A stretch of DNA of 64,000 nucleotides from Vibrio aestivus (GTDB lineage Bacteria; Pseudomonadota; Gammaproteobacteria; Enterobacterales; Vibrionaceae): assembly GCA_003263845.1 (NCBI GenBank), contig JYJN01000021.1, positions 1 through 64,000 of the forward strand, written 5' to 3'. Below, one piece after another: positions 1 to 9,958 of the stretch. Each line of letters begins with the position of its first letter. The stretch's first letter is position 1. Both the position numbers and the translations under genes were made by a program. Under the pieces are notes generated by a model. That model was not told where the DNA came from, did not search any database, and saw nothing but the letters and a program-made list of their open reading frames with translations.

Positions 1-1040
1 CGATCACCATTGCCTTTGTAAGACCAGTGTGCAGCCACACCCTTGTCGGCCATTTGGTCCATGTCTTCGGTACGGATTTGTACTTCAACAGGCACGCCAT
101 GTGGGCCGATCATCGAGGTATGCAGTGATTGGTAGCCGTTGGCTTTGGGTACCGCAATGTAGTCTTTCATGCGACCTGGACGTGGCTTGTACAAACTGTG
201 GACTTGGCCAAGTACTCGATAACACGTGTCTGGGGTATCAACTACAACGCGGAATGCGTAGATATCCATGATGGTGTGGAAACGCTGCTCTTTCGTTTTC
301 ATCTTGTTGTAGATGGAGAACAGGTTTTTCTCACGGCCAAATACACGGGCTTTTAAGCCAACATCACCCAAACGACCTTCGATTTCACTATGAATACGCT
401 GGATCATCTCTTTACGGTTACCACGCGCCGCTTTCACTACCTCTTTCAACACGCGGTAGCGGTTAGGGTAGAGTGCTTCAAAGCCTAGCTCTTCGAGCTC
501 AGTTTTGATGTTGTGGATACCAAGGCGGTGTGCCAGAGGAGAATAGATCTCTAGTGTTTCACGTGCGATTCGACGTTTCTTATCTGGGCGAAGTGCACCC
601 AGCGTGCGCATGTTGTGCGTACGGTCGGCAAGCTTGATCAGAATTACGCGGATATCTTGCACCATGGCCAGAACCATCTTACGAAAGTTCTCAGCTTGGG
701 CTTCTTTACGATCGCGGAATTTCAGTTTGTCGAGTTTAGAGACACCATCTACGAGTTCAGCAACGGTGTTGCCAAATTGCTCTTCGAGATCTTCTTTGGT
801 GACATCACAGTCTTCGATAACGTCGTGAAGGAGGGCTGCTTGAAGAGTTTCAATATCGAGGCGCATTTCGGCCAAAATACGTGAAACAGCAACGGGGTGG
901 ATAATATAAGGTTCACCGCTAGAGCGGGTTTGCCCTTCATGGGCGTCTCTTGCTACCACATAAGATTGACGCAGAGCCTCAATTTGAGGCTCTGTTAGGT
1001 ATTCTTGGGCAACATCTTTAAGGCTATCGAATAGATACAA
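1..1040 (-). CDS. spoT: SpoT, bifunctional (p)ppGpp synthetase/hydrolase, N-terminal part
   Basis: Translating the minus strand from a TTG at 1040 gives an uninterrupted frame that runs off the left edge of the window, so the gene is partial. It begins MYLFDSLKDVAQEYL, as Vibrio SpoT does. The HD-type hydrolase domain is visible (LLHDVIEDCDVTKEDL, then LADRTHNMRTLGAL), followed by the RelA/SpoT synthetase domain (MKDYIAVPKANGYQSLHTS, VEVQIRT). The C-terminal TGS and ACT regulatory domains lie outside. The enzyme makes and degrades ppGpp in the cytoplasm during starvation. It lies 50 bases downstream of rpoZ on the same strand, the usual gmk-rpoZ-spoT order. The TTG start is inferred from homology; no strong ribosome binding site is seen. 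Confidence 0.96.
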   Translation of the reverse strand, partial: MYLFDSLKDVAQEYLTEPQIEALRQSYVVARDAHEGQTRSSGEPYIIHPVAVSRILAEMRLDIETLQAALLHDVIEDCDVTKEDLEEQFGNTVAELVDGVSKLDKLKFRDRKEAQAENFRKMVLAMVQDIRVILIKLADRTHNMRTLGALRPDKKRRIARETLEIYSPLAHRLGIHNIKTELEELGFEALYPNRYRVLKEVVKAARGNRKEMIQRIHSEIEGRLGDVGLKARVFGREKNLFSIYNKMKTKEQRFHTIMDIYAFRVVVDTPDTCYRVLGQVHSLYKPRPGRMKDYIAVPKANGYQSLHTSMIGPHGVPVEVQIRTEDMDQMADKGVAAHWSYKGNGD

Positions 1041-1090
1041 ATTTAAGACCCGGAAGGTTAGTTAATTCGAAAGCTTTAGAATTGCAAAGA

Positions 1091-1363
1091 TTAACGGTTG
1101 TGCGCGATGCTGCTTACCGCTGCAAGTTCTGCTGCTTCCTGCTCTTGCTGCTCTTGGCGCTCACGTGCGTCCAGAACTTCTTTCGTAATAAGACCTTCTT
1201 CAATCTCGCGAAGTGCGATAACTGTAGGCTTATCGTTCTCTTCTGGCACTAGAGAATCTTTGCCGCCAGTTTGCATTTGACGAGCGCGGCGTGCCGCAAT
1301 AAGAACTAGGTCGAAACGGTTACCAACTTTTTCAACAGCGTCTTGAACAGTTACGCGTGCCAT
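1091..1363 (-). CDS. rpoZ: RNA polymerase omega subunit
   Basis: The 90-residue product starts [19 protein letters not shown] and continues [15 protein letters not shown], the conserved core of RpoZ that wraps the beta-prime C-terminus and helps assemble RNA polymerase. The tail is Gln/Glu-rich (about residues 66-80), which is common in the genus. A good ribosome binding site (TTGGAG on the minus strand) sits just before the ATG. It lies between gmk and spoT on the same strand, the standard operon order. Omega also contributes to ppGpp binding by RNA polymerase in related bacteria, which suits the location beside spoT. Confidence 0.98.
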   Translation of the reverse strand: MARVTVQDAVEKVGNRFDLVLIAARRARQMQTGGKDSLVPEENDKPTVIALREIEEGLITKEVLDARERQEQQEQEAAELAAVSSIAHNR

Positions 1364-1478
1364 GAGAACTCCAAATAAGTAATAAAATTTTGAATGACGA
1401 GAAAGTATACAGCCTAAGTGTCTTATATTCTAGATCTTAGGAGGATCTTCTCAGTTAAGCTTCTTCAATGAGAAGGGC

Positions 1479-2102
1479 TTATTCCGACAGTAGTGCTTTA
1501 AGCATACCGTTATATTTAGCAGCTTGTTTATCTTGCTTCAATCTTTCTGCACGAATGATGGCTTTAAAATCCATTAATGCAGCATCAAAATCATCGTTTA
1601 CGATCATATAATCGTATTCGTTGTAGTGAGAGATTTCCGCTTTCGCTTCAGCCATACGCTTAGCAATTACCGCTTCGCTGTCTTGGCCGCGAGCATTTAG
1701 GCGACGTTCTAACTCACCGTTTGATGGTGGCAGGATAAATACGCTGCGTGCTAAAGGCATTTGTTCACGAATTTGACGAGCGCCTTGCCAGTCAATATCC
1801 AAGAATACATCGATGCCTTTATCTAAGTTTTCTTCAATCCAAACGCGAGACGTGCCGTAGTAGTTACCAAAGACTTCGGCGTACTCAAGAAACTCACCTT
1901 TGCCGATCAGCTCTTCAAAGTGCTCTTTTTGCACGAAGTGGTAGTGAACACCATCGTCTTCTCCTGGGCGCATACCGCGAGTGGTATGAGAAACAGATAC
2001 CTTCATTGCGTATGTTGGGTTGGTTTCGAGCATAGCTGAAATCAAGCTGGATTTTCCTGCGCCGCTTGGTGCAGATACGATATAAAGAGTACCTTTGCCC
2101 AT
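1479..2102 (-). CDS. gmk: Guanylate kinase
   Basis: The 207-residue protein phosphorylates GMP to GDP with ATP. The Walker A loop [10 protein letters not shown] covers residues 10-19, and the GMP-binding motif around [12 protein letters not shown] follows at about residues 37-48. Length and sequence are typical of proteobacterial Gmk. It is the first gene of the minus-strand gmk-rpoZ-spoT group; the 115-base gap before rpoZ contains a short inverted repeat (1447-1453/1469-1475) without a T-run, so read-through into rpoZ is likely. No defect is visible. Confidence 0.98.
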   Translation of the reverse strand: MGKGTLYIVSAPSGAGKSSLISAMLETNPTYAMKVSVSHTTRGMRPGEDDGVHYHFVQKEHFEELIGKGEFLEYAEVFGNYYGTSRVWIEENLDKGIDVFLDIDWQGARQIREQMPLARSVFILPPSNGELERRLNARGQDSEAVIAKRMAEAKAEISHYNEYDYMIVNDDFDAALMDFKAIIRAERLKQDKQAAKYNGMLKALLSE

Positions 2103-2474
2103 TTGAACATTTCCACGTTTGGTTGGAGTTAAAAAGCGATGGAAGCGGTTTAAACAAACTTACTCGCATCACTTCTTTAAAGATAGCACTGACCCTAAAA
2201 ACAACGACTCATTGGTGATTTTTAGGTCAGAAAAATGGAGGCGAAGAGTATCACGTTTTACGCGTGATCCACAAGTAACGAAAATGCGCCGTTTTATGCT
2301 CTAAATAACTATTCATATTAGATAATCTACTCAATAATTTCAGCAAACGTTTGCTTGTTTATCAAGGGTTTGTTTTTAAAGAGATTAAAAACATGCCTAA
2401 ATGATGTCGAAAATCATTGAATTATTCCATTTACTGATTAAAATCCGCGCCAAACTTTATCACTCTGTATATGT
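2103..2474. other. Non-coding stretch upstream of gmk
   Basis: This is the first half of the 734-base gap between gmk (minus) and the permease gene (plus). It must hold the gmk promoter on the minus strand. I see no convincing open reading frame: the short ones are AT-rich and resemble nothing I know. No clear sigma-70 hexamer pair stands out. The second half of the gap is filled by the inverted-repeat element starting at 2475. Confidence 0.5.
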
Positions 2475-2740
2475 AGAGCGTGTTTACCTTTCGAGCTGAT
2501 TTTTGCAGTCACTTGTTGGGCATTTAGGCAAGGCAGTGGCTTTGATATGTAGTTGTTCTACTTGAAAAGCCGCTAACGCAGTATAAATGACCAACAAGTA
2601 CTGCCCGAAGGGTTCGGCTAAAATCGTTTTAGGCTTTGTTAAGAAGTACTTACTTAGAGTGGCTAGGCTACATACTCCTTGCCGCGCCTAAAACGATTTT
2701 ATCTCGAACAAAATTTAATCGCGAAAGGTAAACACGCTCT
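2475..2740. repeat. MITE-like element with 19-bp perfect terminal inverted repeats
   Basis: The left end AGAGCGTGTTTACCTTTCG (2475-2493) is the exact reverse complement of the right end (2722-2740), and a weaker match continues inward. Two more inverted pairs are nested inside: ACTTGTTGG at 2511-2519 with CCAACAAGT at 2591-2599, and TAAAATCGTTTTAGGC at 2619-2634 with its exact complement at 2686-2701. There is no open reading frame of note, so it is non-autonomous. The segment GCCCGAAGGGTTCGGC is itself palindromic. I recall similar intergenic repeats in other Vibrio genomes, but copy number cannot be checked here. No obvious target-site duplication is visible at the ends. Confidence 0.8.
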
Positions 2741-2836
2741 GGTGCTTGGTCTAAACGTCTCTACCATCTAACCGAATTAGATGACTACAGTGGATAGCTT
2801 TCCTCATATCATGGGGCAGCGCTCGCTCATATCAGC

Positions 2837-4251
2837 GTGATAGAACCTATCAGAAGTTATATCAACCCAATAGGCAATCCCGTGAGCGTAAATGCGACAA
2901 CCGAAACGAAGCCAGCCGCTTCTTTTCTAGATTCTACTTTTAAAATATCCGAGCGTAAGTCCACCATTGGCACTGAGGTGTACGCGGGCTTTATTACTTT
3001 CCTTGCAATGAGCTACATCCTTGCGGTGAACCCAGCCATTCTCGGTGATATTCCAGGTATGGATCGTGGCGCTGTATTTACAGCAACAGCGCTAGCTGCA
3101 GCATTCGCAACTTTGCTTATGGGCGTGTTCGGTAACTACCCTGTGATGCTGGCTCCGGGCATGAGCATGAACGGCTTCTTTAAAGGCATGCTGTTAAGTG
3201 GTTCAGTTGCTTTGGTTTGGCATGAGGCGCTGTTTGGTATCTTCTTATCAGGCATCATCTACTTGATTCTATCGCTAACTAACATCCGTAAGGCGATGAT
3301 CGAGTCCATTCCGGAAGATTTGAAACTGGCGATTACCGTTTCCCTCGGTCTCTTCATTGCTTTCCTAGGTTTGAAAAACGCGGGCATCATCGTTTCTAAC
3401 CCAATCATTCTAGTCAGCATGGGCAACATCTCTGATCCGCAAGTTATCATTGCGTACATCAGTATCTTCATTGCCTTGGGCTGTATGATTCGCGATATTA
3501 AACTGGCGACATTCATCTCATTTATTTCTGCGATTTTGCTGACTGTGCTAGCCGATGTCTTCATGGGTACCAATAATGCGCCGCTGCCAGAGACTATAGT
3601 GACGGCTCCACCAAGTATGTCGGGCAGCTTTGGGGCAATCTTTAACTTCTCAGGTCTGACGGCTGATAAGATGTTCGACCTGCTGTTCATCGTGGTGATT
3701 TTCCTGATTGTCGACTTCTTTGATGGTATGAGTACGATTGTGGGTGTTGGCCGCGATGCAGGTATCATCGATAAAGATGGCAAAGTGCCAAATGCACGCT
3801 CTGCACTGGTTGCTGATGCAGGTGGTACGGTAATGGGCTCTGTTCTGGGTACGACTTCGATTACTGCGTTTTCTGAGTCGGGTATTGCGTCTTCGCAAGG
3901 TGCGCGTACTGCCTTGCGGCGGTTGTGGTCGCTGGCTTGTTCTTAGTTTCGCTATTCCTTTACCCACTGTTCTCTATTTTCTCTGCGGCTATGGTTGCGC
4001 CTGCAATGGTAGTTGTGGGCATCTACATGATTGGCCGTTTGGGTCAAATTAGCTGGGAAGCAAAAGAGTCTCGCATTGCAGCGTTCTTCACTATCATGTT
4101 TACCGTTCTGAGCTTCTCGCCAGCAAATGGTATGGCGATGGGCTTCATCAGCTACGCATTCTCTATGGTTGTAGCGGGCAAAGGTAAAGAAGTTCATCCG
4201 GTAATTTATGTACTGTCTGGCTTATTCCTGACGTATTTGATTCTGTTATAG
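2837..4251 (+). CDS. NCS2/AzgA-type purine (guanine/hypoxanthine/adenine) permease, frameshifted
   Basis: About 471 residues once corrected. This is a polytopic inner-membrane protein of the AzgA (PbuG/AdeP-like) branch of the NCS2 family, importing purine bases with protons. Motifs seen: TFLAMSYILAVNPAIL, MLAPGMSMNGFF near residue 115, and VDFFDGMSTIVGVG followed by GTTSITAFSESG in the later half. A single-base loss near 3911 (ACTG-CCTT should read ACTGGCCTT) shifts the frame; the reading continues as LAAVVVAGLFLVSLFLYP to the stop at 4249-4251. The GTG start at 2837 is only the longest option: no ATG occurs in the N-terminal region and no clear ribosome binding site is seen. Specificity cannot be assigned from sequence. 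Confidence 0.88.
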
Positions 4252-4279
4252 AATCGATAAACGATAGAGTAAAAAAAAA

Positions 4280-4306
4280 TGCCAGAGCTGAGCTCTGGCA
4301 TTTTTA
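4280..4306. terminator. Bidirectional rho-independent terminator
   Basis: TGCCAGAGCT (4280-4289) pairs with AGCTCTGGCA (4291-4300). A run of nine A precedes it and TTTTT follows, so it can end both the permease transcript (plus) and the yicC transcript (minus). Confidence 0.85.
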
Positions 4307-4331
4307 TTGTTTTGAATCCCAAAAGAACGAT

Positions 4332-5197
4332 TTATTCGATGTTTTGGATCTGCTCACGCATTTGCTCAATCAGCACTTTCAGCTCAACACCCGATGCAGT
4401 GATGTCTGTGCTGATGGATTTAGATGCCAGCGTGTTTGATTCGCGGTTGAACTCTTGCATCATGAAGTCGAGACGACGACCTACTGCGCCACCTTTCTTC
4501 AAGATGTTATTGGTCTCTTTCACGTGAGAATCTAGCGGTCTAGCTCTTCAGCCACATCTGATTTTTGTGCTAGTAGAATAAGTTCTTGTTCAACACGCGC
4601 GCCTTCAAGTTCAATTTTTGCTTCTTCGAACTTACTTAGTAGGCGTTCACGTTGCCATGTTAGGATCTCTGGCATGCGAGCACGAACTTTGACTACTTCT
4701 TCTGTAATCGCCGTTAAACGCTGGTCGATCAGTGCTTTCATATTTTCGCCTTCACGGCCACGCGCTTCAATGAAGTCACCTAGAGCCTCATCAAACGCTT
4801 TAAGCAGATCTTTGTTTACCGCGTCCATGTCCTGCTCAGGTGTTTCCATTACGCCTGGCCAGTTCATGACTTGAAATGGGTTCAAGCGGCTTTCTTCGCC
4901 CGTTAGGCTCATCACCTGATTCGCTGCGCCAATCACTTGTTTGGCAAGGCCTTCGTTGATAGTCAGTTCACCTTTAGCGGCTGGGTTTGCTTCAAAGCGT
5001 AAGTTACATTCCACTTTGCCGCGAGCTAGACGTTTACGAAAGCGGTCACGTAATACTGGTTCTAAACCACGGAACTGTTCTGGCATACGGAAGTACGTTT
5101 CTAGGTAGCGTTGGTTTACACTACGAATTTCCCAAACTGCGCTGCCCCAATCGCCTTTCACTTCTTTACGTGAATAGGCTGTCATACTATAAATCAT
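4332..5197 (-). CDS. yicC: YicC-family endoribonuclease/stress protein, frameshifted
   Basis: The product starts MIYSMTAYSRKEVKGDWG and, once corrected, has 288 residues, equal to the YicC family length. YicC/YloC proteins are endoribonucleases; the E. coli protein affects small-RNA stability and stationary-phase survival. The conserved YicC N-terminal domain (SVNQRYLETYFRMPE) and the C-terminal domain (VGRRLDFMMQEFNRESNTLASK) are both present. The frame breaks near 4530: GACCGCTAG should read GACCGCCTAG, giving EELDRLDSHVKETNN. One C is missing from a short C-run. The gene is divergent from rph, as is usual. Confidence 0.93.
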
Positions 5198-5369
5198 CGA
5201 ATTTTCCTGTTTATCAATCTTTGAAAATAACGCGAGGCTGATAGTAGCAGACTTTTGTTAAATCGACACTGCAAGCAGATAGAAACTCAGTTAGCCAACT
5301 TTCCCCCACTTCTGCTATAATCCGTGCCCAACCAAATTGAATCCCCTGTTTATAGAAAGGTAGTTGCTC

Positions 5370-6085
5370 ATGCGTCCAAATGATCGCGCAGCGGACCAAG
5401 TTCGCCCAATCAAAATTACTCGTAACTACACCGCTTATGCTGAAGGCTCGGTTTTAGTCGAGTTTGGCAATACCAAAGTATTGTGTAATGCGACTGTAGA
5501 AGAGAACGTGCCACGCTGCTAAAAGGCCAAGGTAAAGGTTGGGTAACCGCTGAATATGGCATGCTGCCACGTGCTACGCACACGCGTACTCGCCGTGAAG
5601 CAGCCAGCGGTAAACAGGGCGGTCGTACGATGGAAATCCAACGCCTAATCGCTCGTAGCCTTCGTGCTGTTGTGGATTTAAAAGCCATGGGTGAAATCAT
5701 GATCACGGTAGATTGTGATGTGATTCAGGCAGATGGTGGCACACGTACTGCGTCTATTTCTGGTGCAAGTGTGGCGATGGCGGATGCATTCCAGAGTCTT
5801 GTTGCAAGCGGTAAGCTAAAGAGTAACCCGATGAAAGGCCACGTAGCGGCGGTATCTGCGGGCATCTTGGGTGAAAACGTTCTGTGTGATTTAGAGTACG
5901 TTGAAGATTCTGCTGCCGATACTGATATGAATATCGTGATGACGGAAGATGGCCGCATGATCGAAATCCAAGGCACGGCAGAGGGTGAACCGTTTAGTCA
6001 AGATGAGCTGATGGCTCTATTGGAGTCGGCGAAGGTTGGCATCAAAGAGATTGTCGAGGCGCAAAAGGCAGCGTTGGCAGACTAA
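5370..6085 (+). CDS. rph: Ribonuclease PH, frameshifted
   Basis: The ATG at 5370 is preceded by GAAAGG at the right distance. The product begins [20 protein letters not shown], and once corrected it has 238 residues, the exact length of E. coli RNase PH. The enzyme trims the 3' ends of tRNA precursors phosphorolytically. The frame breaks near 5518, where CGCTGCTAAAAG lacks one G (expected [29 protein letters not shown]). The rest, including the conserved [15 protein letters not shown], is intact. Its neighbour pyrE follows after an attenuator-like hairpin. E. coli K-12 carries a natural rph frameshift that reduces pyrE expression, but here sequencing error is the likelier cause. Confidence 0.95.
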
Positions 6086-6106
6086 TTTTTACACTATGTT
6101 TATGAG

Positions 6107-6137
6107 AATGGCTTCTAGATTTAGAAGCTATTTTTTT
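6107..6137 (+). terminator. Putative pyrE attenuator/terminator
   Basis: GCTTCTA (6111-6117) pairs with TAGAAGC (6122-6128), extended by AATG/TATT, and is followed by seven T. It begins 22 bases after the rph stop and ends about 70 bases before pyrE. In E. coli the equivalent hairpin is controlled by coupled translation of rph and UTP supply; the same layout suggests the same control here (inference). Confidence 0.8.
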
Positions 6138-6205
6138 GCCTCCCTAGCGATAGCGACTATCTAAAGGTGAGGCAGTGGCAATAATTGATAAATTGAGAGA
6201 GAAAC

Positions 6206-6847
6206 ATGAAAGCATATCAACGTGAGTTTATTGAGTTTGCACTTGAGAAAGAAGTACTAAAGTTTGGTGAGTTTACTTTAAAGTCAGGCCGTAAGAGCCC
6301 TTACTTCTTCAATGCTGGATTGTTTAACACAGGTCGTGATTTAGCACGTCTTGGTCGTTTTTACGCAGCAGCACTAGCGGATTCTGGTATCGAGTTCGAC
6401 GTGCTATTTGGCCCTGCATATAAAGGTATCCCAATCGCGACGACGACAGCGGTGGCGCTTGCGGATCATCACGATGTGGACACGCCATACTGCTTTAACC
6501 GTAAAGAAGCAAAAGACCACGGTGAAGGTGGTAATCTAGTGGGTAGCGAACTGGAAGGTCGTATCATGCTAGTAGACGATGTGATTACTGCGGGTACAGC
6601 AATTCGCGAGTCGATGGAAATCATCCAAGCAAATGGTGCAGACCTAGCTGGTGTTCTTGTTGCTATTGACCGTCAAGAGAAGGGCAAAGGCGAACTGTCT
6701 GCTATCCAAGAAGTTGAACGTGACTTTGGCTGCGCGATTATCTCGATTGTTAGCCTGACAGACTTGGTGACTTACCTAGAAGAGAAAGGTACAGACCCTG
6801 CTCATCTAGAAGCAGTAAAAGCGTACCGTGCTCAATACGGCATCTAA
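6206..6847 (+). CDS. pyrE: Orotate phosphoribosyltransferase
   Basis: The 213-residue enzyme joins orotate to PRPP to make orotidine 5'-phosphate in de novo pyrimidine synthesis. The PRPP-binding motif [14 protein letters not shown] covers residues 119-132. The flexible catalytic loop with [11 protein letters not shown] is at 99-109. Length is normal (E. coli PyrE has 213). A weak AGAGAG precedes the ATG. It follows rph with an attenuator between them and is closed by a strong terminator at 6872-6900. Confidence 0.98.
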   Translation: MKAYQREFIEFALEKEVLKFGEFTLKSGRKSPYFFNAGLFNTGRDLARLGRFYAAALADSGIEFDVLFGPAYKGIPIATTTAVALADHHDVDTPYCFNRKEAKDHGEGGNLVGSELEGRIMLVDDVITAGTAIRESMEIIQANGADLAGVLVAIDRQEKGKGELSAIQEVERDFGCAIISIVSLTDLVTYLEEKGTDPAHLEAVKAYRAQYGI

Positions 6848-6871
6848 TTTCTCGTTTGTAGAGATTAATTA

Positions 6872-6900
6872 AAAAAGGTTGGCGCTAGGCCAACCTTTTT
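6872..6900. terminator. Bidirectional terminator between pyrE and lpxL
   Basis: AAAAAGGTTGGC (6872-6883) pairs with GCCAACCTTTTT (6889-6900) across a five-base loop. The A-run and T-run on the two sides let it serve both convergent genes. Confidence 0.9.
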
Positions 6901-6935
6901 CGTATCTGAGGTAGTGAAAGAGCATTCGCTGAATA

Positions 6936-7886
6936 TCACTTGTAGCGAATACCTTTTTCAGCACTTTCATCTGCCATTGTCTTGAAGCGTTTATGCAGCC
7001 ACATCCACTGCTCTGGTGCACGCATAATGATCATCTCAACATACTTGTTCATATAGGCTGCTGCGGCTACTTCATCTTTCTGCGGGTAGTCAGCTTCAAT
7101 CGACTGATCGCCCATGATCTCATACAGGCCATCCTCGTTTCTAAATCCAGAACCTGTAACAATTGCGCATTTACTGGTGTAAGCCAGAATACTGGTGCCC
7201 GTTGTTGTACACGCATCTTGTACAGCGAAAAATGGCACAAAGACTGACTTGTTACGGCCGTAATCATGATCGGGTAAGTAAAACAGTCTTTCGCCCCTGC
7301 GCAGCACGCGAATCATCTGCTTAACGTCTTTACGATCAATCAGCTTATTACCGTTGTGCGTACGTCCCCAGTATTGAATGAAGTTATATGCAGGATTATT
7401 GTGTGGTCTGAACGCACCATAACCACCATAGCCGAGCACAGCATAAGCACGTGCGGTAATTTCAAGGTTGAGTGCATGCACGCAACACAGTAGGACTCCT
7501 TTCCCAGCTTTTGTGTGTTGCTTGAGCACGTCGATGTCTTTCTCGATAATCTGACGTTTAAAACGCCAAGTCGGCCAGAACCATGTAATACCGGTTTCAA
7601 TCAGAGCCATACCAGTATTCTTGAAGTTCTCGCGAACCATATCATCCACTTCAGATTGTGGCTTGTCTGGAAAAGCGAGTTCCAAATTGCGCTTTGCAAC
7701 CGCGACCCGCTTCTTACCGAGCTTCATTCCCAGTAAGCCAAGACGTTGACCAATATAAAGAAGAATCCGATAAGGAAGAACATTGACCACAATGGCGAGT
7801 AGGCCAAAACCAAACCAAACACCCCAGTTTTTAGGGTGCAGTAGCTTTATTGAAAATTGGGGTGCTTCAAATTTTTCTGTTGCCAT
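6936..7886 (-). CDS. lpxL: Lipid A late acyltransferase, LpxL type
   Basis: This 316-residue inner-membrane protein belongs to the LpxL/LpxM/LpxP acyltransferase family, which transfers a secondary acyl chain from acyl-ACP to Kdo2-lipid IVA. The catalytic HX4(D/E) motif is H137-ALNL-E142. Other family marks are LHPKNWGVWFGFGLL at the N-terminus (hydrophobic anchor about 22-45), ETGITWFWP, FRPHNNP, LPDHDYGR and RAPEQWMWLHKRFK. Resemblance to E. coli LpxL is much closer than to LpxM, which is found at 23.8 kb. The gene follows slmA by 26 bases on the same strand. Which fatty acid is added cannot be told from sequence. Confidence 0.93.
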   Translation of the reverse strand: MATEKFEAPQFSIKLLHPKNWGVWFGFGLLAIVVNVLPYRILLYIGQRLGLLGMKLGKKRVAVAKRNLELAFPDKPQSEVDDMVRENFKNTGMALIETGITWFWPTWRFKRQIIEKDIDVLKQHTKAGKGVLLCCVHALNLEITARAYAVLGYGGYGAFRPHNNPAYNFIQYWGRTHNGNKLIDRKDVKQMIRVLRRGERLFYLPDHDYGRNKSVFVPFFAVQDACTTTGTSILAYTSKCAIVTGSGFRNEDGLYEIMGDQSIEADYPQKDEVAAAAYMNKYVEMIIMRAPEQWMWLHKRFKTMADESAEKGIRYK

Positions 7887-7912
7887 AGTGATCGTTACTT
7901 AAGGTTCGACTT

Positions 7913-8503
7913 CTATTGAATCTGAGCACTGAGTAGTGCCCAGTATTCGTCGAAGTTAGCCGTTGGTTGATATTTAAAATCTGAACGAACGAAGCGGTTT
8001 AAACTGCCTTCCACTTGCCCGAGTAATTGGGCTGCAAGAATGGTTTCGTCGACAGGGAAAGATTTACCTTCGCGCAGCTTTCTCTCGCGTAGGATTTGGC
8101 GTAAGGAAGTTTCGATACGTTCAAATAGCTGGTTGATTCGATCGCGCAGTCGTTCGTTTTCGAACATAAGTGCGTGGCCAGAAAGAATGCGAGTTAGGCC
8201 GGGGTTACGTTCAGAAAAGGCGAGAATAAGTTGCAGGACGAGTTGAATGCGGCGAAGCGTGTCTTTCTCTTCATCTAAAATGCGGTTGATGCGCGACATT
8301 AGAGATTCTTCGATAAACTCGATCAAGCCTTCAAACATACGCGCTTTGCTTGGAAAGTGGCGGTAAAGTGCAGCTTCGGAAACTCCAACTTGTTTCGCAA
8401 GTTTTGCTGTTGTGATGCGAGAAGCGCCTTCGTTGGACTCTAGCATTTGCGCTAGTGCTTGAAGTATCTCTTCGCGTCGGTTGGATTTTCTTGTACCGGC
8501 CAT
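7913..8503 (-). CDS. slmA: Nucleoid occlusion factor SlmA
   Basis: The 196-residue TetR-fold protein has an N-terminal helix-turn-helix at about residues 31-50 ([20 protein letters not shown]) and a helical dimerisation domain. SlmA binds sites scattered on the chromosome and stops FtsZ ring assembly over the nucleoid. Length matches the family. It is in its usual place near coaBC and pyrE, and lpxL follows on the same strand. Confidence 0.97.
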   Translation of the reverse strand: MAGTRKSNRREEILQALAQMLESNEGASRITTAKLAKQVGVSEAALYRHFPSKARMFEGLIEFIEESLMSRINRILDEEKDTLRRIQLVLQLILAFSERNPGLTRILSGHALMFENERLRDRINQLFERIETSLRQILRERKLREGKSFPVDETILAAQLLGQVEGSLNRFVRSDFKYQPTANFDEYWALLSAQIQ

Positions 8504-8652
8504 GACCCTTTCCTTATTAGTACGACTCTTATTCGAATGCTTTGTATTTAATTATGAATAGACAAACTGGCTCTGTTCGCTAAGTGGCTAGTTTAGCGAA
8601 CAGTTTCCTGACATCGAAGTACTAAATTTGAAATGATTGATATGGATAGGAG

Positions 8653-9857
8653 TTATTTGGCTAAATGTTGTGCGATCTCGTTGATAATCGCGATGCCTTG
8701 GGCTGATTTTGAATCGAGAGGCAATGTTTTTGTCACCACCTTGCCAAAAGAGAGTAAGCGCATTGTCATTACTGTTGAAGCCTTGGCCTTGAATGGACAC
8801 ATCATTGGCACATATCATGTCGAGGTTCTTCTTTTCAAGCTTGGTGCGAGCGTATTGCTCAATATTCTGTGTTTCAGCCGCAAAGCCTACAGTGAATGGT
8901 CGGCTTTCAGCTAATGCTGCAACAGAGGCAATGATATCGGGGTTTTTGACCATATTGATGGTCATGGTGTCGGTTTCACCCGTTTTCTTAATCTTCTGCT
9001 CTGCAATGCTCTTAGCTCGGTAGTCTGCGACTGCCGCGCAGCCAATAAAGACATCATGTTTAGGCGCATGCTCTAATGCTGCTTGGTGCATCTCTAGCGC
9101 CGATGTGACATCCACACGAGTGACACCATCAGGATTAGGAAGTGTTACCGGACCGCTAATAAGAGTAACATCCGCACCCAACTGCTTTGCGGCTTTTGCT
9201 AGGGCAAAGCCCATCTTCCCTGAGCTATGGTTAGTGATGTAACGAACAGGATCGAGCGCCTCTTGCGTAGGGCCGGCGGTAATCACAAAGGATTTACCCA
9301 ATAGTGGTTTAGGTTGAAAGAAGGCCTCACAGCGCTCCACAAGCTGCATTGGCTCAAGCATTCTACCTGGCCGACATCTCCACAGGCTTGTTCGCCCGCA
9401 GCTGGTCCCCAGATCTGCATGCCTCGTCTAGCCAGTGTCGCAATGTTCTCTTGGGTTGCGATGTTGCGATACATCTGTTGATTCATTGCCGGAGAGACTG
9501 CGATTGGTGAATCGGTCGCTAGTACCAAAGTTGTTAGAAGGTCATTGCCCATGCCTGCAGACATACGTGCAATCAAGTCTGCCGTTGCAGGAGCGAGAAG
9601 AACTAAATCAGCCCATTTAGCCAGCTCTATGTGTCCCATAGAGCTTCAGCCGCAGGATCTAACAAACTATCGGAGACAGGTCGTCCTGAGACGGCTTGCA
9701 TGGTGAGAGGCGTGATAAATTCCTTCGCCGCTTTGGTCATCACCACTTGAACTTCTGCACCGCGCTCAATGAGTCTGCGAGTAAGCTCTGCACATTTATA
9801 GGCCGCGATGCCACCACTGATACCAAGCAGGATCTTTTTACCGACAAGAGTTTGCAT
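8653..9857 (-). CDS. coaBC: Bifunctional phosphopantothenoylcysteine decarboxylase/ligase, three frameshifts
   Basis: Once corrected the product has about 401 residues. The N-terminal CoaC flavoprotein half shows [31 protein letters not shown] and SPAMNQQMY; the C-terminal CoaB half shows [22 protein letters not shown]. Together they convert 4'-phosphopantothenate plus cysteine to 4'-phosphopantetheine for CoA. Three one-base errors split the frame: a C missing near 9647 (GAAGCTCTATG), a C missing near 9366 (GGCCAGGT for GGCCCAGGT), and an extra A near 8730 in an A-run. Corrected, it ends EIAQHLAK at the stop 8653-8655. The gene is essential in related bacteria, so three independent mutations are implausible. 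Confidence 0.93.
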
Positions 9858-9958
9858 AATTCTTTTCCTAAGGCTTTTAAACCATTGATCATTAGGTTTT
9901 CTGCGGCTTAAGATACCATGATGATAAAAATGTGGCTAACAGGAAGGATCTCGAGCTT

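Noticed and set aside
1447..1475. Terminator between gmk and rpoZ
   Set aside because: The inverted repeat has no T-run on the minus strand, and the genes are normally co-transcribed.
3259..3783. Long open frame on the minus strand inside the permease gene
   Set aside because: It is the antisense shadow of a well-conserved membrane protein and has no ribosome binding site or family resemblance.
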